The position numbers and the translations under genes are program-made. Under the pieces are notes generated by a model. That model had not been told where the DNA came from. It saw only the letters and a list, made by a program, of their open reading frames with translations, and did not search any database. DNA of 64,000 nucleotides, from NCBI RefSeq assembly GCF_900104675.1, contig NZ_LT629945.1, positions 1,912,756 to 1,976,755 of the forward strand, given 5' to 3'. Shown here in pieces: positions 52,291 through 60,193 of this stretch. Positions within the stretch are counted from its first letter, which is position 1. Every line of letters begins with the position of its first letter. Origin of the DNA: Angelakisella massiliensis. Lineage in GTDB: Bacteria; Bacillota; Clostridia; Oscillospirales; Ruminococcaceae.

Positions 52291-52372
52291 AAAAATCAGG
52301 AGAGATGCCTGATTTTTATACCACGCCCCACAACCATTGGAACGGGAAACCGGGGGTATGACCGCCTGGGCT
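52291..52372 (+). repeat. Intergenic repeat, copy D (5' half)
   Basis: The hairpin AAAAATCAGG-(7)-CCTGATTTTT and the following TATACCACG...GGGAAACCGGGGGTATG match the start of copy A (24290-24360) closely. The second half of the unit is lost. On the plus strand the hairpin itself is a plausible terminator. Confidence 0.7.
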
Positions 52373-52397
52373 GTGAGTGAGCAGAACTTAAACAGGT

Positions 52398-54074
52398 TCA
52401 GGCTTTGGCCTGGAGCTGTGCCAGATGGTTGGAGGCTTCCCGGAGTTTATTACGGATAATTTTGCCGGAAGTGGTTTTGGGCAGCTCCGCCACATATTCC
52501 ACCGCACGGGGGTATTTATAGGGGGCAGTCTGCTTTTTGACGTAGTTCTGCAGCTCCTTGGTCAGGGCCTCAGTGGGCTCCCAGCCCTTTTCCAGCACAA
52601 TAGTGGCTTTAACCACCTGGCCGCGGATGGGGTCCGGCGCGCCGGTAATGGCACACTCCCGAACGGAAGGATGGGTCATCAGCACGCTTTCGATCTCGAA
52701 GGGACCGATCCGGTAGGCGGAGCATTTGATCATATCGTCATTGCGGCCCACAAACCAGTAGTATCCTTCCTCATCCATCCAGCACACATCACCGGTGTGA
52801 TAAACATAGTTTTCATCGTAGGCGGGCACCACTTTGCCATCCCGCATATAGCCGTAGAACAGCCCTTCCGGGAAATAGATACCCAGGTTTCGGACCACCA
52901 ACTCACCTTCCTCACCGGGCAGGCAAGGCTTGCCGTCACCATTGATGAGAGCGATATCATACAGGGGAGAAGGCTTGCCCATGGAACCGGCCTTGGGCGG
53001 GAACCAGCCGTAGTTTGCCACCAGCACGCTGCTTTCCGACTGACCATAGCCTTCATGGATGGTCAGCCCGGTCACTTCCTCAAATTCCCGGACAATTTCC
53101 GGAGAAAGGGGCTCACCGGCGGTGCAGCAGTGATGGACCGAAGCGAAATCCTCCCGGGTCAGCCCTTCCCGCATCATAAAGCGGTAGATAGTGCCGGGGA
53201 CGCAGATGGTGGTGGGCTTATATCGGGCGATCACATTGATCAGGTTGCGGGGATTGAATTTGTTGTCGGCATCATAGCCCAGCATGGCGGTACCGGCCAG
53301 CCACTGCCCATAGATGCAGCCCCAGCCGAACTTGGCCCAGCCGGAATCCACCACCGTCAGATGCAGTCCATTATTTTCCACCTGCTGCCAGTAGGCGGCG
53401 GTGGGGATGTGTCCCAGGGGATAGGACTGGCGATGGACCACCATTTTAGGATAACCGGTGGTGCCGGAGGTGAAATAGATGATCATGGGGTCCTCGGCAG
53501 TGAGGGTGGAATCAATGATGAAGCTGTCATCCGCTTCCTCCAAACCCCTGGAGAAATCCAGCCACCCTTCCCGGGGAGCTCCCACCAGGGCGATGTTTTC
53601 CAGGGTGGGACACTGGCCGCGGCTCTCCTCCACCTGCTGCAATACCCATGGGTCCTCCACAGCGATGAGCAGTTTAACTTCGGCAGCATTGATGCGGTAA
53701 ACAAGGTCTTTGGCAGCCATCTGATAGGAACAGGGGATAAGGATAGCCCCCAGGCGGTGGAGAGCCACAGCGGTGACCCAGTATTCCCACCGGCGCTTCA
53801 GCTGGATGATGACCCGGTCACCCTTGCCGATGCCCAGGCTGCGAAGATAGCAGGCAGCTTTTCGGGAAAGGCGGGAGATGTCCCGGAAGGTGAAATAACG
53901 TTCCTCCCCATGATCGTTGCAGTACAGCAGCGCCAGTTTATCCGGTTCCTCAGCGCTCCAGGCGTCCACCACATGGGTGGCAAAGTTGAAGTTGGCAGGA
54001 TAACGCAGGCGGTAGTTTGCCTTGAAATCCTCATAAGTAGCGTAGTCTGTTCTGCCGATAAATTTCTCGATCAT
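52398..54074 (-). CDS. AMP-forming acyl-CoA synthetase (MACS type) under T-box control
   Basis: The protein is 558 aa, with start at 54074 behind AAGGAG. It is an ANL-family adenylating enzyme: P-loop IIYFTSGTTGYPKMV, HEGYGQSES, VYHTGDVCWMDEEGY, and the C-terminal Lys in PKTTSGKIIR. The N-terminal part (WVTAVALHRLGAILIPCSYQ) and the DSGWAKFGWG motif place it with medium-chain/branched short-chain acyl-CoA synthetases rather than acetyl-CoA synthetases. It activates a carboxylic acid with ATP and CoA. It is monocistronic behind a T-box with an apparent valine specifier, which fits isobutyrate activation for valine supply. The true substrate is inferred. Confidence 0.9.
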   Translation of the reverse strand: MIEKFIGRTDYATYEDFKANYRLRYPANFNFATHVVDAWSAEEPDKLALLYCNDHGEERYFTFRDISRLSRKAACYLRSLGIGKGDRVIIQLKRRWEYWVTAVALHRLGAILIPCSYQMAAKDLVYRINAAEVKLLIAVEDPWVLQQVEESRGQCPTLENIALVGAPREGWLDFSRGLEEADDSFIIDSTLTAEDPMIIYFTSGTTGYPKMVVHRQSYPLGHIPTAAYWQQVENNGLHLTVVDSGWAKFGWGCIYGQWLAGTAMLGYDADNKFNPRNLINVIARYKPTTICVPGTIYRFMMREGLTREDFASVHHCCTAGEPLSPEIVREFEEVTGLTIHEGYGQSESSVLVANYGWFPPKAGSMGKPSPLYDIALINGDGKPCLPGEEGELVVRNLGIYFPEGLFYGYMRDGKVVPAYDENYVYHTGDVCWMDEEGYYWFVGRNDDMIKCSAYRIGPFEIESVLMTHPSVRECAITGAPDPIRGQVVKATIVLEKGWEPTEALTKELQNYVKKQTAPYKYPRAVEYVAELPKTTSGKIIRNKLREASNHLAQLQAKA

Positions 54075-54131
54075 GGTACATTCTCCTTCCAGCGTTGTGG
54101 TGAAGGCCGTTTCCCGGGGTGGCAAGAGAAT

Positions 54132-54420
54132 AAAAAAACACGTCCTGTAAAGAACAGGACGTGTGACACGCGGTACCACCTGAATTCGTACCCCTGAAAG
54201 GGTACGCACTTTAACCAAAACGGAAACGAGCGGTTTCGATTTTGTACCCCTTGTAACGTGGGGGAAGCACGTCGGAGTCTACTGAGGCAGATGCTGCCGG
54301 TTCGGTCCGCGACTCTGAGGCTACTTCAGCAAGTTCCGACCGCGGCGTTCCACCAACCCGCCGCTCTCTGGGCATCGAAGCTCCTGCTTACTACTCCTCT
54401 TCGCAGTCTTTGTCTGTGAT
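54132..54420 (-). promoter_or_regulatory. T-box riboswitch, predicted specifier GUA (Val)
   Basis: On the minus strand the leader contains a Stem I with GAGG-AGTAGTAA-GCA facing TGC-TGAAGTAG-CCTC. By the standard register the specifier triplet is GTA at 54324-54322, followed by a purine. Next come the T-box AGGTGGTACCGCG (54181-54169) and a terminator ACACGTCCTGT/ACAGGACGTGT with seven T's (54164-54132). Uncharged tRNA-Val would stabilise the antiterminator and switch on the acyl-CoA synthetase gene that starts 58 bases later. The T-box call is near certain; the codon is read by alignment to known Stem I layouts. Confidence 0.9.
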
Positions 54421-54427
54421 TGTTTTT

Positions 54428-54456
54428 ACTTTATCACTGCAAATGCAAAATGTCAA
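54428..54456 (-). promoter_or_regulatory. Promoter of the T-box leader
   Basis: On the minus strand TTGACA, a 17-bp spacer and TAAAGT, directly upstream of Stem I. Confidence 0.8.
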
Positions 54457-54489
54457 GGGATTTTTCTCCGGGATAAAAGTAAAAGTCTT

Positions 54490-54726
54490 TTATACATCCT
54501 TTGAGGGAAGAAAGGCGGGATCTGTCCAAAGCACCTTGCCTTCCCGGTCCAGCAAAGGCGTTATTCCACAGCCGTCCAGCGTTTCACGGACAAAGTACTG
54601 GACGCCGGTCTGACGATCCGCCCATACTTCACAACAGCCACCGTCAGAGGATTCCTCCATCACCAGGCGGACAAAGCGCTTGGGTTCTGATGAAGAATCA
54701 GTCTCGTTCTTATGAAAAAATGCCAT
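54490..54726 (-). CDS. Small DUF6440-like protein
   Basis: The protein is 78 aa, with AAGGAG before the start. The core VWADRQTGVQYFVRETLDGC then GITPLLDREGKVLW has the pattern of the DUF6440 family of small beta-rich proteins in Firmicutes. Function unknown. It follows the PAP2 gene by about 45 bp on the same strand and is probably cotranscribed. Confidence 0.7.
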   Translation of the reverse strand: MAFFHKNETDSSSEPKRFVRLVMEESSDGGCCEVWADRQTGVQYFVRETLDGCGITPLLDREGKVLWTDPAFLPSKDV

Positions 54727-54772
54727 GCCGACAGCTCCTTTTCAAAGAATACGACAGGAAGCAAAAACTCTC

Positions 54773-55654
54773 TTACAGCCCCAATGCGGTAAAGGCCCAG
54801 GGCCAAAGACCGGTGGCGGCGAAGCCGACTACAGCATACCGCAGCCCGTCAAAAATGAGCGCATCCGGCAGTACCAGCTTCAGCCCCGCACGAATGACCA
54901 TCAAAATAGCGGCGCCCATTACCAGACGCAGCACCTTTCCCCCCACAGGACCATTGGTAGTGAAATGAACCTTGCGGTCCTCCAGAGCCATGCCGCCCAG
55001 GGCGCCGATGCCGACACCAATGGTTTTGACCGTATCAGGAGAGGGGGAGAGAAGCAGCGCTACACAGGAAATTCCCACCGCGCAGGCAAACAACGCAACT
55101 TTACAGTGGTAATAACGCTCAAAGAACCACCAGCTGACCAGGGAAGCGATAATGCCCAGCGCGGCGCCCACCAGCACATCCCCGAGGAAATGGACCCCCA
55201 GATAAACCCGGGAGGTCATCACCGCCAGAATGGCCAGCACGGCCAGCACAGTGACCCACCGTTTCCGAACCCATAAAGCGACAGCGGTAAAAAAGCCGCC
55301 GGCGCATTGGGAATGGCCGCTGGGAAAGGAAAAGGATTCGCCCAGGGAAACTGTATTGATCAGGGGATTGTCGATCTGAACATAGCGCAGCTCTTCCCAT
55401 CCGGGAGTAAGGAAGGGCCGGGGACGGCGTACCAGGTCCTTGAGGATGCCGTTGGCGGCAATGGAACTGTAGAGGGAGAGAAAAAGATATTCTCCGAACT
55501 TTTTATTCCCGCACCAGTAGATGCTGAAAACAGCGACCAATAAAAAGGTCTCCTCACCCAGAAAGGTGAAAAAAGCGAACAAGGGGTCCATCACCACCGT
55601 TCCCAGACGGGAGACGGACTGGATGGCGGACATAACGATATATTCCCAAGGCAT
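54773..55654 (-). CDS. PAP2-family phosphatase, membrane-bound
   Basis: The protein is 293 aa. The start at 55654 is preferred because GGAAGGAG is upstream; 55675 is too close to that site. The three phosphatase motifs are present: KDLVRRPRP, PSGHSQ and SRVYLGVHFLGDV. There are at least six membrane helices, plus a C-terminal hydrophobic extension. Members dephosphorylate phosphatidic acid, undecaprenyl pyrophosphate or related lipids. The extended C-terminus resembles clostridial PAP2 proteins of unassigned substrate. Confidence 0.9.
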   Translation of the reverse strand: MPWEYIVMSAIQSVSRLGTVVMDPLFAFFTFLGEETFLLVAVFSIYWCGNKKFGEYLFLSLYSSIAANGILKDLVRRPRPFLTPGWEELRYVQIDNPLINTVSLGESFSFPSGHSQCAGGFFTAVALWVRKRWVTVLAVLAILAVMTSRVYLGVHFLGDVLVGAALGIIASLVSWWFFERYYHCKVALFACAVGISCVALLLSPSPDTVKTIGVGIGALGGMALEDRKVHFTTNGPVGGKVLRLVMGAAILMVIRAGLKLVLPDALIFDGLRYAVVGFAATGLWPWAFTALGL

Positions 55655-55821
55655 GATGAAAAAAGCTCCTTCCATGCTGTACTATGGAACAACAAATTGC
55701 TTCCCTCGGAGAGTTTTCCAGGGCGTTCTTTCACTATAGCATATTTTTCCCCTCAGGTAAACCGAAAAAAGGAAAAGCCTTACTTGAAAGGGAAGAATGA
55801 AAGGATGGAAGGGGGAAATCC

Positions 55822-55850
55822 TTGTTTGGAAATGCTTCATATGATATAGT
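55822..55850 (+). promoter_or_regulatory. Promoter of the GNAT gene
   Basis: TTGTTT (55822-55827), 17-bp spacer, TATAGT (55845-55850), about 35 bp before the start codon. Confidence 0.65.
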
Positions 55851-55885
55851 GAAAAAAGTGAATCAGAAAACAGGAGGATGTGGAA

Positions 55886-56521
55886 ATGATTAATATTCGC
55901 AATGAGCGTCCGGAGGATTTCCAAAAGGTGGAGGAAATGACCCGAAAGGCTTTTTATAATCAATATATCCCTGGTTGTGTGGAGCACTATCTGGTTCACA
56001 TTATGCGGCAGCATCCGGATTTTCTGCCCCAGCTGGATTTTGTATTGGAACTGGATGGCCAGGTGATCGGCAATATTATGTATACCAAAGCCGTGCTGGA
56101 AGGGGAGCATGGAGAGCGCAAGGATATTCTGACCTTTGGACCGGTTTGCGTTCTGCCGGAATATCAGCGGATGGGATATGGCAAAAGGCTGATGGAGCAT
56201 TCCTTTGAGCAGGCGAAAGCCCTCGGCTATGAGGTGATCGTTATTTTCGGCAGCCCCGCCAATTATGTAAGCCGGGGCTTTCAGTGCTGCAAAAAATATC
56301 AGGTTTCGGTGGAAGGGGAAAAATATCCGGCCGCAATGCTGGTCAAGGAGCTGACGGAAGGGGCTTTGAAAGGGAGTAAGTGGGTCTATCATGACAGCCC
56401 TGCTATGGCGATTTCTCCTGAGGAGGCGGAAAAGTACGACGCCGGACTGGAACCGATGAAAAAGGAATGGCGGCCAAGCCAGGAGGAATTTTATATCATG
56501 AGCCATTCGTTTGTGGAATGA
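55886..56521 (+). CDS. GNAT-family N-acetyltransferase
   Basis: The protein is 211 aa, with start ATG at 55886, eight bases after GGAGG. The acetyl-CoA-binding loop is PEYQRMGYGKRLMEHSF (V/I-x-x-x-x-Q/R-x-x-G-x-G/A form) near residue 95. GPVCVLPEYQ and the VIVIFGSPANYVSRGFQ strand match the YhbS-like subgroup, which acetylates small molecules of unknown identity. It is monocistronic. Confidence 0.88.
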   Translation: MINIRNERPEDFQKVEEMTRKAFYNQYIPGCVEHYLVHIMRQHPDFLPQLDFVLELDGQVIGNIMYTKAVLEGEHGERKDILTFGPVCVLPEYQRMGYGKRLMEHSFEQAKALGYEVIVIFGSPANYVSRGFQCCKKYQVSVEGEKYPAAMLVKELTEGALKGSKWVYHDSPAMAISPEEAEKYDAGLEPMKKEWRPSQEEFYIMSHSFVE

Positions 56522-56579
56522 GACCGGGATGGCGGGTTATGCTCCGGATATTCGCAGCTGATCTGCCAAGGGGAAAGAA

Positions 56580-56608
56580 TTGACAAGAAAAAAGGCCGAA
56601 GGTATAAT
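56580..56608 (+). promoter_or_regulatory. Promoter of the TPP-riboswitch thiC unit
   Basis: TTGACA (56580-56585), 17-bp spacer, TATAAT (56603-56608), with the aptamer starting about 7 bases later. Confidence 0.88.
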
Positions 56609-56614
56609 AAAAAA

Positions 56615-56747
56615 CGTGGGGAGCTTGTGTGCAGGCTGAGAGGGAGTCATCAACTCCGACCCGGGAACCTGATTTGGGTAATGCCAACGTAGGGATGCAC
56701 TCTGAAACAAGGCAGATGCGTGGAAGTTGGCGCATCTGCTTTTTTTG
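56615..56747 (+). promoter_or_regulatory. TPP riboswitch with terminator
   Basis: The thi-box elements are clear: GGGGAGC, GGCTGAGAGGGAG, GACCCGGGAACCTGATTTGG and GTAATGCCAACGTAGGGA. The expression platform is a terminator, GCAGATGCG/CGCATCTGC plus eight T's (56712-56747). Thiamin pyrophosphate binding would stop transcription before thiC. Confidence 0.96.
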
Positions 56748-56866
56748 TTGCCGCGTTTCCGCTTTCCGGCATCGGGCTGAAGGGCCGCCCAAAGGGGAGA
56801 GGGCTTCTGTTTACGGACAGGCCGATACATTTTCCCAGCATAATTTCCGAAAAAAGGAGAAAAAAG

Positions 56867-58174
56867 ATGGAACGCTGCTACACTACACAGATGGATGCCG
56901 CACGGAAAGGAATCGTTACGCCGCAGATGGAAACGGTGGCCCGCAAGGAGCGGATGACCACAGAGGAGCTGCTGCCGCTGGTGGCTTCCGGAAAAGTCGT
57001 TATTCCCGCCAACCGTCTTCATACCTGTTTGGACCCGGAAGGAATCGGTTCCATGCTGCGCACAAAAATCAACGTCAATCTGGGGGTTTCCCGGGACTGC
57101 AAGGATTATGATGTGGAGATGGAAAAGGTCCTTTCCGCTGTCCATATGGGGGCGGAGGCTATTATGGACCTGTCCAGCCACGGCAATACCCAACCCTTCC
57201 GCCGGAAGCTGACAGCGGAGTGTCCCGCCATGATCGGCACAGTGCCGGTTTATGACAGCGTGATCCACTATCAGCGGGACCTGGCTACTCTTTCCGCCAA
57301 GGATTTTATTGACGTAGTACGCCTTCACGCCCAGGATGGAGTGGATTTCGTTACACTTCACTGCGGTATTACCCGCAAAACCATCGATCAGATCCGTCTG
57401 CACAAGCGGCGGATGAATATTGTGTCCCGGGGTGGGTCTTTGGTGTTCGCCTGGATGTGCATGACCGGGGAAGAGAATCCCTTTTATCAGTATTATGATG
57501 AAATCCTGGACATCTGCCGGGAATATGATGTGACCATTTCTCTGGGAGACGCTTGCCGTCCCGGCTGTCTGTCCGACGCCACCGATGTTTGTCAGATTGA
57601 GGAGCTGGTACGTCTGGGAGAACTGACCAAGCGGGCATGGGAAAAGGATGTCCAGGTGCTGGTGGAAGGCCCCGGCCATGTGCCTATGGATCAGATCGCC
57701 GCCAACATGAAGGTGCAGCAGACCCTTTGTATGGGCGCTCCCTTCTATGTTCTGGGCCCCCTGGTGACGGATATCGCTCCCGGCTACGATCATATCACCG
57801 GCGCCATCGGGGGCGCCATCGCGGCCATGAACGGCGCGGCTTTTCTGTGCTATGTCACGCCTGCGGAGCATTTGGCGCTGCCCAACCTGGAGGATGTTAA
57901 GCAGGGAATCATCGCCAGCAAGATCGCGGCTCACGCGGCGGATATTGCAAAGGGAGTGCGGGGCGCCCGGGAAATAGACGACCGGATGGGCGACGCCCGC
58001 CGTGCCCTGGATTGGGAAGGGCAATGGGCCTGTGCCATCGACCCTGATACGGCCCGTGCCATCCGTGCGGACCGCTCACCGGAGCATGATGACAGCTGCT
58101 CCATGTGCGGCAAATTCTGCGCGGTGCGCAGCATGAACAAGGCACTCAACGGGGAATATATCGATATTTTGTAA
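56867..58174 (+). CDS. thiC: Phosphomethylpyrimidine synthase
   Basis: The protein is 435 aa, the short clostridial form without the N-terminal extension. The start at 56867 follows AAAGGAG. Motifs: [63 protein letters not shown], and the C-terminal iron-sulfur site CSMCGKFC. As a radical-SAM enzyme it turns aminoimidazole ribotide into HMP phosphate for thiamin. It is controlled by the TPP riboswitch upstream and no other thi gene follows, so the rest of the pathway is elsewhere. Confidence 0.97.
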   Translation: MERCYTTQMDAARKGIVTPQMETVARKERMTTEELLPLVASGKVVIPANRLHTCLDPEGIGSMLRTKINVNLGVSRDCKDYDVEMEKVLSAVHMGAEAIMDLSSHGNTQPFRRKLTAECPAMIGTVPVYDSVIHYQRDLATLSAKDFIDVVRLHAQDGVDFVTLHCGITRKTIDQIRLHKRRMNIVSRGGSLVFAWMCMTGEENPFYQYYDEILDICREYDVTISLGDACRPGCLSDATDVCQIEELVRLGELTKRAWEKDVQVLVEGPGHVPMDQIAANMKVQQTLCMGAPFYVLGPLVTDIAPGYDHITGAIGGAIAAMNGAAFLCYVTPAEHLALPNLEDVKQGIIASKIAAHAADIAKGVRGAREIDDRMGDARRALDWEGQWACAIDPDTARAIRADRSPEHDDSCSMCGKFCAVRSMNKALNGEYIDIL

Positions 58175-58204
58175 TGACAGTCCAAACTGTTTGAGAACAA
58201 AAAG

Positions 58205-58241
58205 CAAGCCTGAGGAGTTCTTTTCTCCCCAGGCTTGTTTT
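58205..58241. terminator. Bidirectional terminator between thiC and the ferredoxin-fusion gene
   Basis: CAAGCCTGAGGAG pairs with CTCCCCAGGCTTG, with TTTT after it on the plus strand and A's before it. Confidence 0.85.
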
Positions 58242-58259
58242 CATGATATTTTTGGATGA

Positions 58260-58880
58260 TTACAGCCGCTGGATCGCTCCGGCAGGGCAAACTTCCATGC
58301 AGTTTCCGCAATGGATGCAGTGCTCCTGATGGATCACCGCTGGATTGCTGCTGAGATCGATACATTTCTCAGGGCATCTGGTATGGCAGAGGCCGCAGCC
58401 GGTACATTGGGAGGTGATAAAATAACCGCAGCTTTGCTGGGAGGCTCCGCCAAAAGCGAAAGAGGCCCGCTCCGGAGGAAGGTGAGTGAGATCGAACCAT
58501 TCTCCTGTTCCCTGATAGATTTGAAATACTGTCAGAGTATTTCGGGAGCTCTCATTGGGATAGATTTGGGCCATGTAGGGATTTTTCGCAAAAAGGTCCG
58601 GAATTTTTTCAGGCCCGATTTCCCGGGTTTTCCCCTGTACCGAAACAGCGATACAGGAGAGTGTATCCTTGCCTTTCATGGCGGTGAATGCGATGTTTTC
58701 ATTTGCCTTGAGCCGATCGTAAAAGTGTTTTCCCTTTGCGGTCAAAAAGTAAAGGCTGTCCGCATCATAGTCCATCATATCAATGGCACAGGTAATAGGC
58801 CGGCCTTCCCGGTTGACAGTGGCGAAGACGGTGGAATGGATTTCTTCCACAATGTAACGCAGATAATCTTTGGCTTCCAT
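58260..58880 (-). CDS. FMN-binding split-barrel protein fused to a 2[4Fe-4S] ferredoxin
   Basis: The protein is 206 aa, with AGGAGG before the start. Residues 1-135 form a pyridoxamine-phosphate-oxidase-like flavin barrel (TVFATVNREGRPITCAIDMM, FLTAKGKHFYDRL, AFTAMKG). Residues 150-206 carry two ferredoxin clusters (CTGCGLCHTRCPEKC and CIHCGNCMEVCPAG). It is probably a cytoplasmic flavin/iron-sulfur electron-transfer protein. It lies 15 bp after ribU, so it is under the same FMN riboswitch. Its partner is unknown. Confidence 0.88.
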   Translation of the reverse strand: MEAKDYLRYIVEEIHSTVFATVNREGRPITCAIDMMDYDADSLYFLTAKGKHFYDRLKANENIAFTAMKGKDTLSCIAVSVQGKTREIGPEKIPDLFAKNPYMAQIYPNESSRNTLTVFQIYQGTGEWFDLTHLPPERASFAFGGASQQSCGYFITSQCTGCGLCHTRCPEKCIDLSSNPAVIHQEHCIHCGNCMEVCPAGAIQRL

Positions 58881-58895
58881 GAAACATTCCTCCTG

Positions 58896-59510
58896 TTATT
58901 GTCTGCCCTTGAGCACCGGGGTGAGCCTTTTGTAGAGCACCATGGTAACGGCGCTGATGGCCAGTCCTTTCAGGAGGTTGAAGGGGAAGGCGTTGAAGAG
59001 CACAACATCCAGCTTTGTTTTGATAAAGGGGATCATCTCGCTGAAGGAGGCGATCAGCTGATCCAGAGGCATAAATGCCTCAAAGGCGGGCAGCAGGATA
59101 AAATAGTTTACCACCGCCGCTGTGACGCCCATGCCTACGCTGGCGATGAGGCAGGCGATACAGGCGGTCCGCTTTGTTTTGTGAAATTTATAGATAAACC
59201 CTGCAATCGCCACAAAAGCGCCGCCCATGAGGAAATTGGCAAGTTCTCCAATACCGCCGGTGGCGGTGGTGGGCAGCTGCAGAGCATTTTTAATCAGTTC
59301 AATGGTCACTCCCGCTCCCGGCCCGTAAGCAAAGGAACCGATAAGGGCGGGCAGGTCAGACAAGTCCATCCTTGCGAAGGATGGCGACAGTGGAACGGGA
59401 AATTCAAAAAAGGCCAGCACAAACGCGATGGCGGAAAGAACGGCAGTCATTGTGAGCATACGCACGTTCCGGGAAGACGAGTTTTTTCTGACGGTAATGG
59501 TGTTTTCCAT
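58896..59510 (-). CDS. ribU: Riboflavin ECF transporter S component
   Basis: The protein is 204 aa, with AAAGGAG before the start. It has six membrane helices: MLTMTAVLSAIAFVLAFFEF, DLSDLPALIGSFAYGP, an AFVAIAGF helix and others. The DLSDLPALIG and FAYGPGAG...IELIKN pattern matches RibU. As the substrate-binding S component it works with the general ECF module (EcfA, EcfA', EcfT) encoded elsewhere. The FMN riboswitch upstream supports the riboflavin assignment. It is cotranscribed with the flavin/ferredoxin fusion. Confidence 0.93.
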   Translation of the reverse strand: MENTITVRKNSSSRNVRMLTMTAVLSAIAFVLAFFEFPVPLSPSFARMDLSDLPALIGSFAYGPGAGVTIELIKNALQLPTTATGGIGELANFLMGGAFVAIAGFIYKFHKTKRTACIACLIASVGMGVTAAVVNYFILLPAFEAFMPLDQLIASFSEMIPFIKTKLDVVLFNAFPFNLLKGLAISAVTMVLYKRLTPVLKGRQ

Positions 59511-59584
59511 AATGCTCCTTTATGGATATGATTTGAATTAAGGACGGTCCGCACAAGCATGGCGCCTGAGCGGCCGAGCTTGTC

Positions 59585-59701
59585 ATATCCTCTCTCATCC
59601 GGACTGTAACCGTCGGTAACGGAATTGCACCGTTTCGGCTGCTCTTGCAGTTGGCAGACTATCACTGCCGGTCGGGAATTTCACCTTGCCCCGAAGATAT
59701 T
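59585..59701 (-). promoter_or_regulatory. FMN riboswitch (RFN element)
   Basis: On the minus strand the conserved blocks are CTTCGGGGCAAGGTGAAATT, CCCGACCGGC, GATAGTC, ACGGTGCAATTCCGT, CCGACGG and CAGTCCGGATGAGAGAGGA. The P1 strand GGATATGA (59590-59583) is also complementary to TCATATCC (59531-59524) right before the ribU ribosome binding site, suggesting control through that alternative pairing rather than a classical terminator. Confidence 0.96.
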
Positions 59702-59755
59702 TCAGCTTTTGGTCCGCGGAAACGGACTGTCAGTAGATCGGCGTGACCCGCCGGA

Positions 59756-59842
59756 TCACCACGGGGATACTGGAATACTGAAACATGGTAAAGACAGATT
59801 CGGCGGCTTCACCTCCCGGTAAAGTATTACAGCGTGCTTCAT
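59756..59842 (-). CDS. Possible 28-codon leader ORF upstream of the FMN riboswitch
   Basis: Start ATG at 59842 with ACAGGAGG nine bases upstream, reading MKHAVILYREVKPPN... and stopping at TGA 59758-59756, some 55 bases before the aptamer. It lies between the promoter (59900-59928) and the RFN element. It may be translated, but there is no conservation evidence. Confidence 0.35.
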   Translation of the reverse strand: MKHAVILYREVKPPNLSLPCFSIPVSPW

Positions 59843-59899
59843 GCAGCAAAACCTCCTGTTCCAAGTGATTTAAGATTGCAATTTTTAGATTGCATGACT

Positions 59900-59928
59900 A
59901 TAATAGTTCCATTCCAACCGTTTGTAAA
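59900..59928 (-). promoter_or_regulatory. Promoter of the ribU operon
   Basis: On the minus strand TTTACA, a 17-bp spacer and TATTAT. The 5' leader before the aptamer would be about 190 nt, unusually long for an FMN riboswitch. Confidence 0.75.
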
Positions 59929-60067
59929 GTAAAATATTTCACAAATCCATGGAAAAAAGCGGGAAGGACAAAAGCGCTCCAGCCACAACCCGGGCATCCT
60001 CCTGTAAATGTTGGGAGAAAATGATACAATTCTGATACAATTATGTTGTAGCTATGAATTATTTATA

Positions 60068-60082
60068 AATTACAATGTAATT
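60068..60082. promoter_or_regulatory. Palindromic operator candidate upstream of the iron-type ABC genes
   Basis: AATTACA-A-TGTAATT is a perfect inverted repeat. It lies about 110 bp before the binding-protein start and after two copies of GATACAATT (near 60020-60040). It is not a Fur consensus. A local repressor or activator could bind it. Confidence 0.5.
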
Positions 60083-60193
60083 GTGAGGAAAATATAGATA
60101 CTTTAACCGAACATATCTGTTCCTCACAGCTTGGCAGCCAATAAGAGGAAGGCTGCCGGCAGACCTATTTGAGAAGCAAAAGGAGGAAAAGAA

